Notes under the pieces: generated by a model
The model's input: the letters and a program-made list of their open reading frames with translations, nothing else
Told to the model about the DNA's origin: nothing
Database searches by the model: none
Translations under genes and position numbers: made by a program
DNA from: Lingula anatina
Taxonomy: Eukaryota > Brachiopoda > Lingulata > Lingulida > Lingulidae
Assembly (NCBI RefSeq): GCF_001039355.2
Contig: NW_019776024.1
Span: 736,046-768,978, forward strand
Direction of reading: 5' to 3'
DNA: 32,933 bases
Shown here: positions 31,096 to 32,933 of the stretch, piece by piece
Layout: every line of letters starts with the position of its first letter
Position numbering within the stretch: position 1 is the first letter of the stretch

Positions 31096-32933
31096 GCATT
31101 CATCCTTTATGTACTAGACAGCATGAGTTTTATGTGGATGAATTCTACGTAGGTGACTGTTTTTCTTTCTCCATGAATGACCTCAAAAAGGAAATAATGA
31201 CCATTCCATCGCCATCTTTATGTGTCATTCTGATTCCCCCGTCTTCTGTGGCGGAGATGTTACACAAGATTATCTGTTTTACATGTAAATAAGTGTCACA
31301 GCGATGACTATCTTTCATTTGAATCAGGCCTACGTGCAGACATTTCTATAAATAATCACAATCTCAGTGACCCATTTTGGTACAATATCTGTAAAGTTGG
31401 TCTGGTCAATAATTCGTAGCAAAGCACATAATGAAGGACAATCCCAGGCCATTAGTAACCCAAAGTTCGAGGAGGTCAAGCGGACACATTTTGGCCGACT
31501 GCCCAGTTCATATCCAGCCTATTACCTTTACTAATTTTTTCCAAAGTAGAGCTCTGCTGCACTGGTTTGTTTGTTATTATAAACCATTAGGGTGGACAAA
31601 GGGGGCTGTTTGCTGTCATAACTGCCAAATATGAATCATATTTTTTTTAATTTCTGTAAAAATTGAAAACTCACCAAAATCATGTCACCTAGCTGACCAA
31701 GAAAACCCCAAATAATGACTGAAAAGTTGAGAGATGGGTCTAATTTGAGAAGGTGTAGTATCTTTGTCTTGGTGGGTACAAGGTGAAATACAATAAAGGA
31801 GGAAAAAAAACAATCCATGCATCTCCTCAAATGTGTTTGAAATGTCCATTTCCCAAAGACAGGAGATATACAGAGCCAAGTCACAACTAAACTGTTTGAA
31901 CCAAAAAAATAACAAAAAAATTACAAAAATTATATTTTTAATACCAATCAGGCAAAGTTCTATCCTATGTTGACTCCTGCTCTCTATAATTAACAGCCTT
32001 GGTACTCTGAGGGACCAGGCTAGTAAAGGTGGAGTGTTTTAAAGTACACTTTAAAGCATAGGAGACTAACCAGAAAAAATCTAGTCTGGTCTTTGTTCTC
32101 TTCAAAATAACTCACCCCAGAAGTACAAAGCTTTCTATTAGCTAAGAAACCTAATTTTTAATAAACCACTGTAAAAGTCAGATGCCTTTTTTTGTGGCAA
32201 ATTTGACTTTAAAATAATTGATTAACAAGAGTTTTATTAAATCAAGGTTTCACTTTTAAAGTCAAGGTCTCATCATTTCTCTGTAAGTCCATAAGGAATA
32301 TATTTTGAATGCTGAAGGGTCATTTTATACTCAATTACTATACCCATCTCATCTGTTTGGCCAAGAAGAACACAACTAATTGTTAACAAGGAAAAATCAT
32401 ATACTCATAATACAAACTATTGACTTGCTCTTGAAACTAATACTGTAACAAAAAATAATACTACCTGAAATAATCTGTTTGGTCCCTGTTATTTTCATTG
32501 TGTCTGTAATTTCAAATTTATATGACAAAGGTAATAAGGCAAAGAAGAAAACCATGATAAATGTCATCGATAAATAAAACAGCTGCTCACAAAATGTTTG
32601 TGCAAACACCTTGTTACCAATTTTGAAAGAAATCTAGAGATCATGAAAAGTACACCAAAGGAAATTTTCATTCACCTTAATAGTATTTCTAAAGCAAAAT
32701 TTACTCATATCTTAATCCAAATTTTATTTTTAAAATAAATAAATGGCCATTTTATCCAGATATAACTCAAAACAGTACATAAAAATTGAATCTGAAATGT
32801 TTCCAACTCCCCAATTATTTTTTTTTATATACAGAGAAAATGACCAGAAAACACTTAAGCATACAAAAACATTTATTCTTATTTTCAAAAATTTCTTGAG
32901 ACCTCACTGCCCATCTTCTCATTCTCTTCGCGA
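31096..32933. other. Non-coding stretch to the window end, nothing recognised
   Basis: AT-rich DNA with short unsupported frames on both strands. The minus-strand sequence from 32933 begins TCGCGAAGAGAATGAG, which does not match a BCL11 first exon in any frame. Confidence 0.55.

Larger units (their letters stand above)
2701..32933 (-). other. Presumed long intron (or 5' region) upstream of the BCL11-like exon
   Basis: No exon with family resemblance was found on either strand across this 30-kb stretch. The expected first exon of BCL11 proteins starts with the NuRD-binding motif MSRRKQ. I searched by eye for its reverse complement before a donor and found none, so it probably lies beyond 32933. 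Very long introns around developmental transcription factors are common in animals. Whether this whole interval is one intron is inferred. Confidence 0.55.

Noticed and set aside
31029-31292. An 87-residue plus-strand frame with HEFYVDEFYVGD
   Set aside because: The frame starts inside MITE copy E, and the FYVDEFYV repeat arises from a short local DNA duplication. No family match.
32897-32933. Minus-strand S-R-R-E at the window edge as a possible MSRRKQ exon
   Set aside because: The fourth residue is E, a stop follows at once, and the ATG would lie outside the window.

Overview
The window looks like AT-rich, repeat-laden, intron-rich animal DNA, not bacterial or viral. It contains long CA/CT/AT microsatellites, many G or C homopolymers, short terminal-inverted-repeat elements, assembly Ns, and very little coding potential. 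The one exon I can defend lies on the minus strand at 2229-2654. It encodes the N-terminal CCHC zinc-finger exon of a BCL11A/BCL11B-type transcription factor. Its sequence fits a bilaterian invertebrate with a single BCL11 gene (the fly counterpart is CG9650). The general repeat character suggests a marine spiralian such as a mollusc, but that taxonomic guess is weak.

Layout: positions 1-2228 are intron downstream of the exon in gene direction. They carry one truncated and one fuller copy of a poly-G MITE, plus a 168-bp MITE. The exon follows at 2229-2654. Everything from 2655 to 32933 appears to be a single upstream intron or 5' region of the same gene, over 30 kb long, with no second exon that I recognise. 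This long stretch holds several TIR elements (3584-3742, 11258-11430, 15310-15477, 17454-18075), seven tandem arrays, a 124-N gap (10539-10662), and two sites where a sequence is repeated almost exactly on both sides of a single N (20133-20493 and 29179-30047), which look like assembly errors.

The long intron also contains compact motif groups that could be regulatory DNA for this developmental gene. They are three interlocked POU octamers 50 bp from a perfect CRE (16623-16700), a MORE-type POU palindrome (12395-12406), a CTCF-like core close to an NRF1 palindrome (14324-14427), an ETS/CRE/CCAAT group (9701-9884), and a strand-biased run of 13 GGTCA half-sites (30257-30758). All of these are motif readings without conservation data.

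I see no bacterial operon, CRISPR array, tRNA, rRNA or new multi-gene system. The other open frames are short, repeat-driven or lack any family resemblance.
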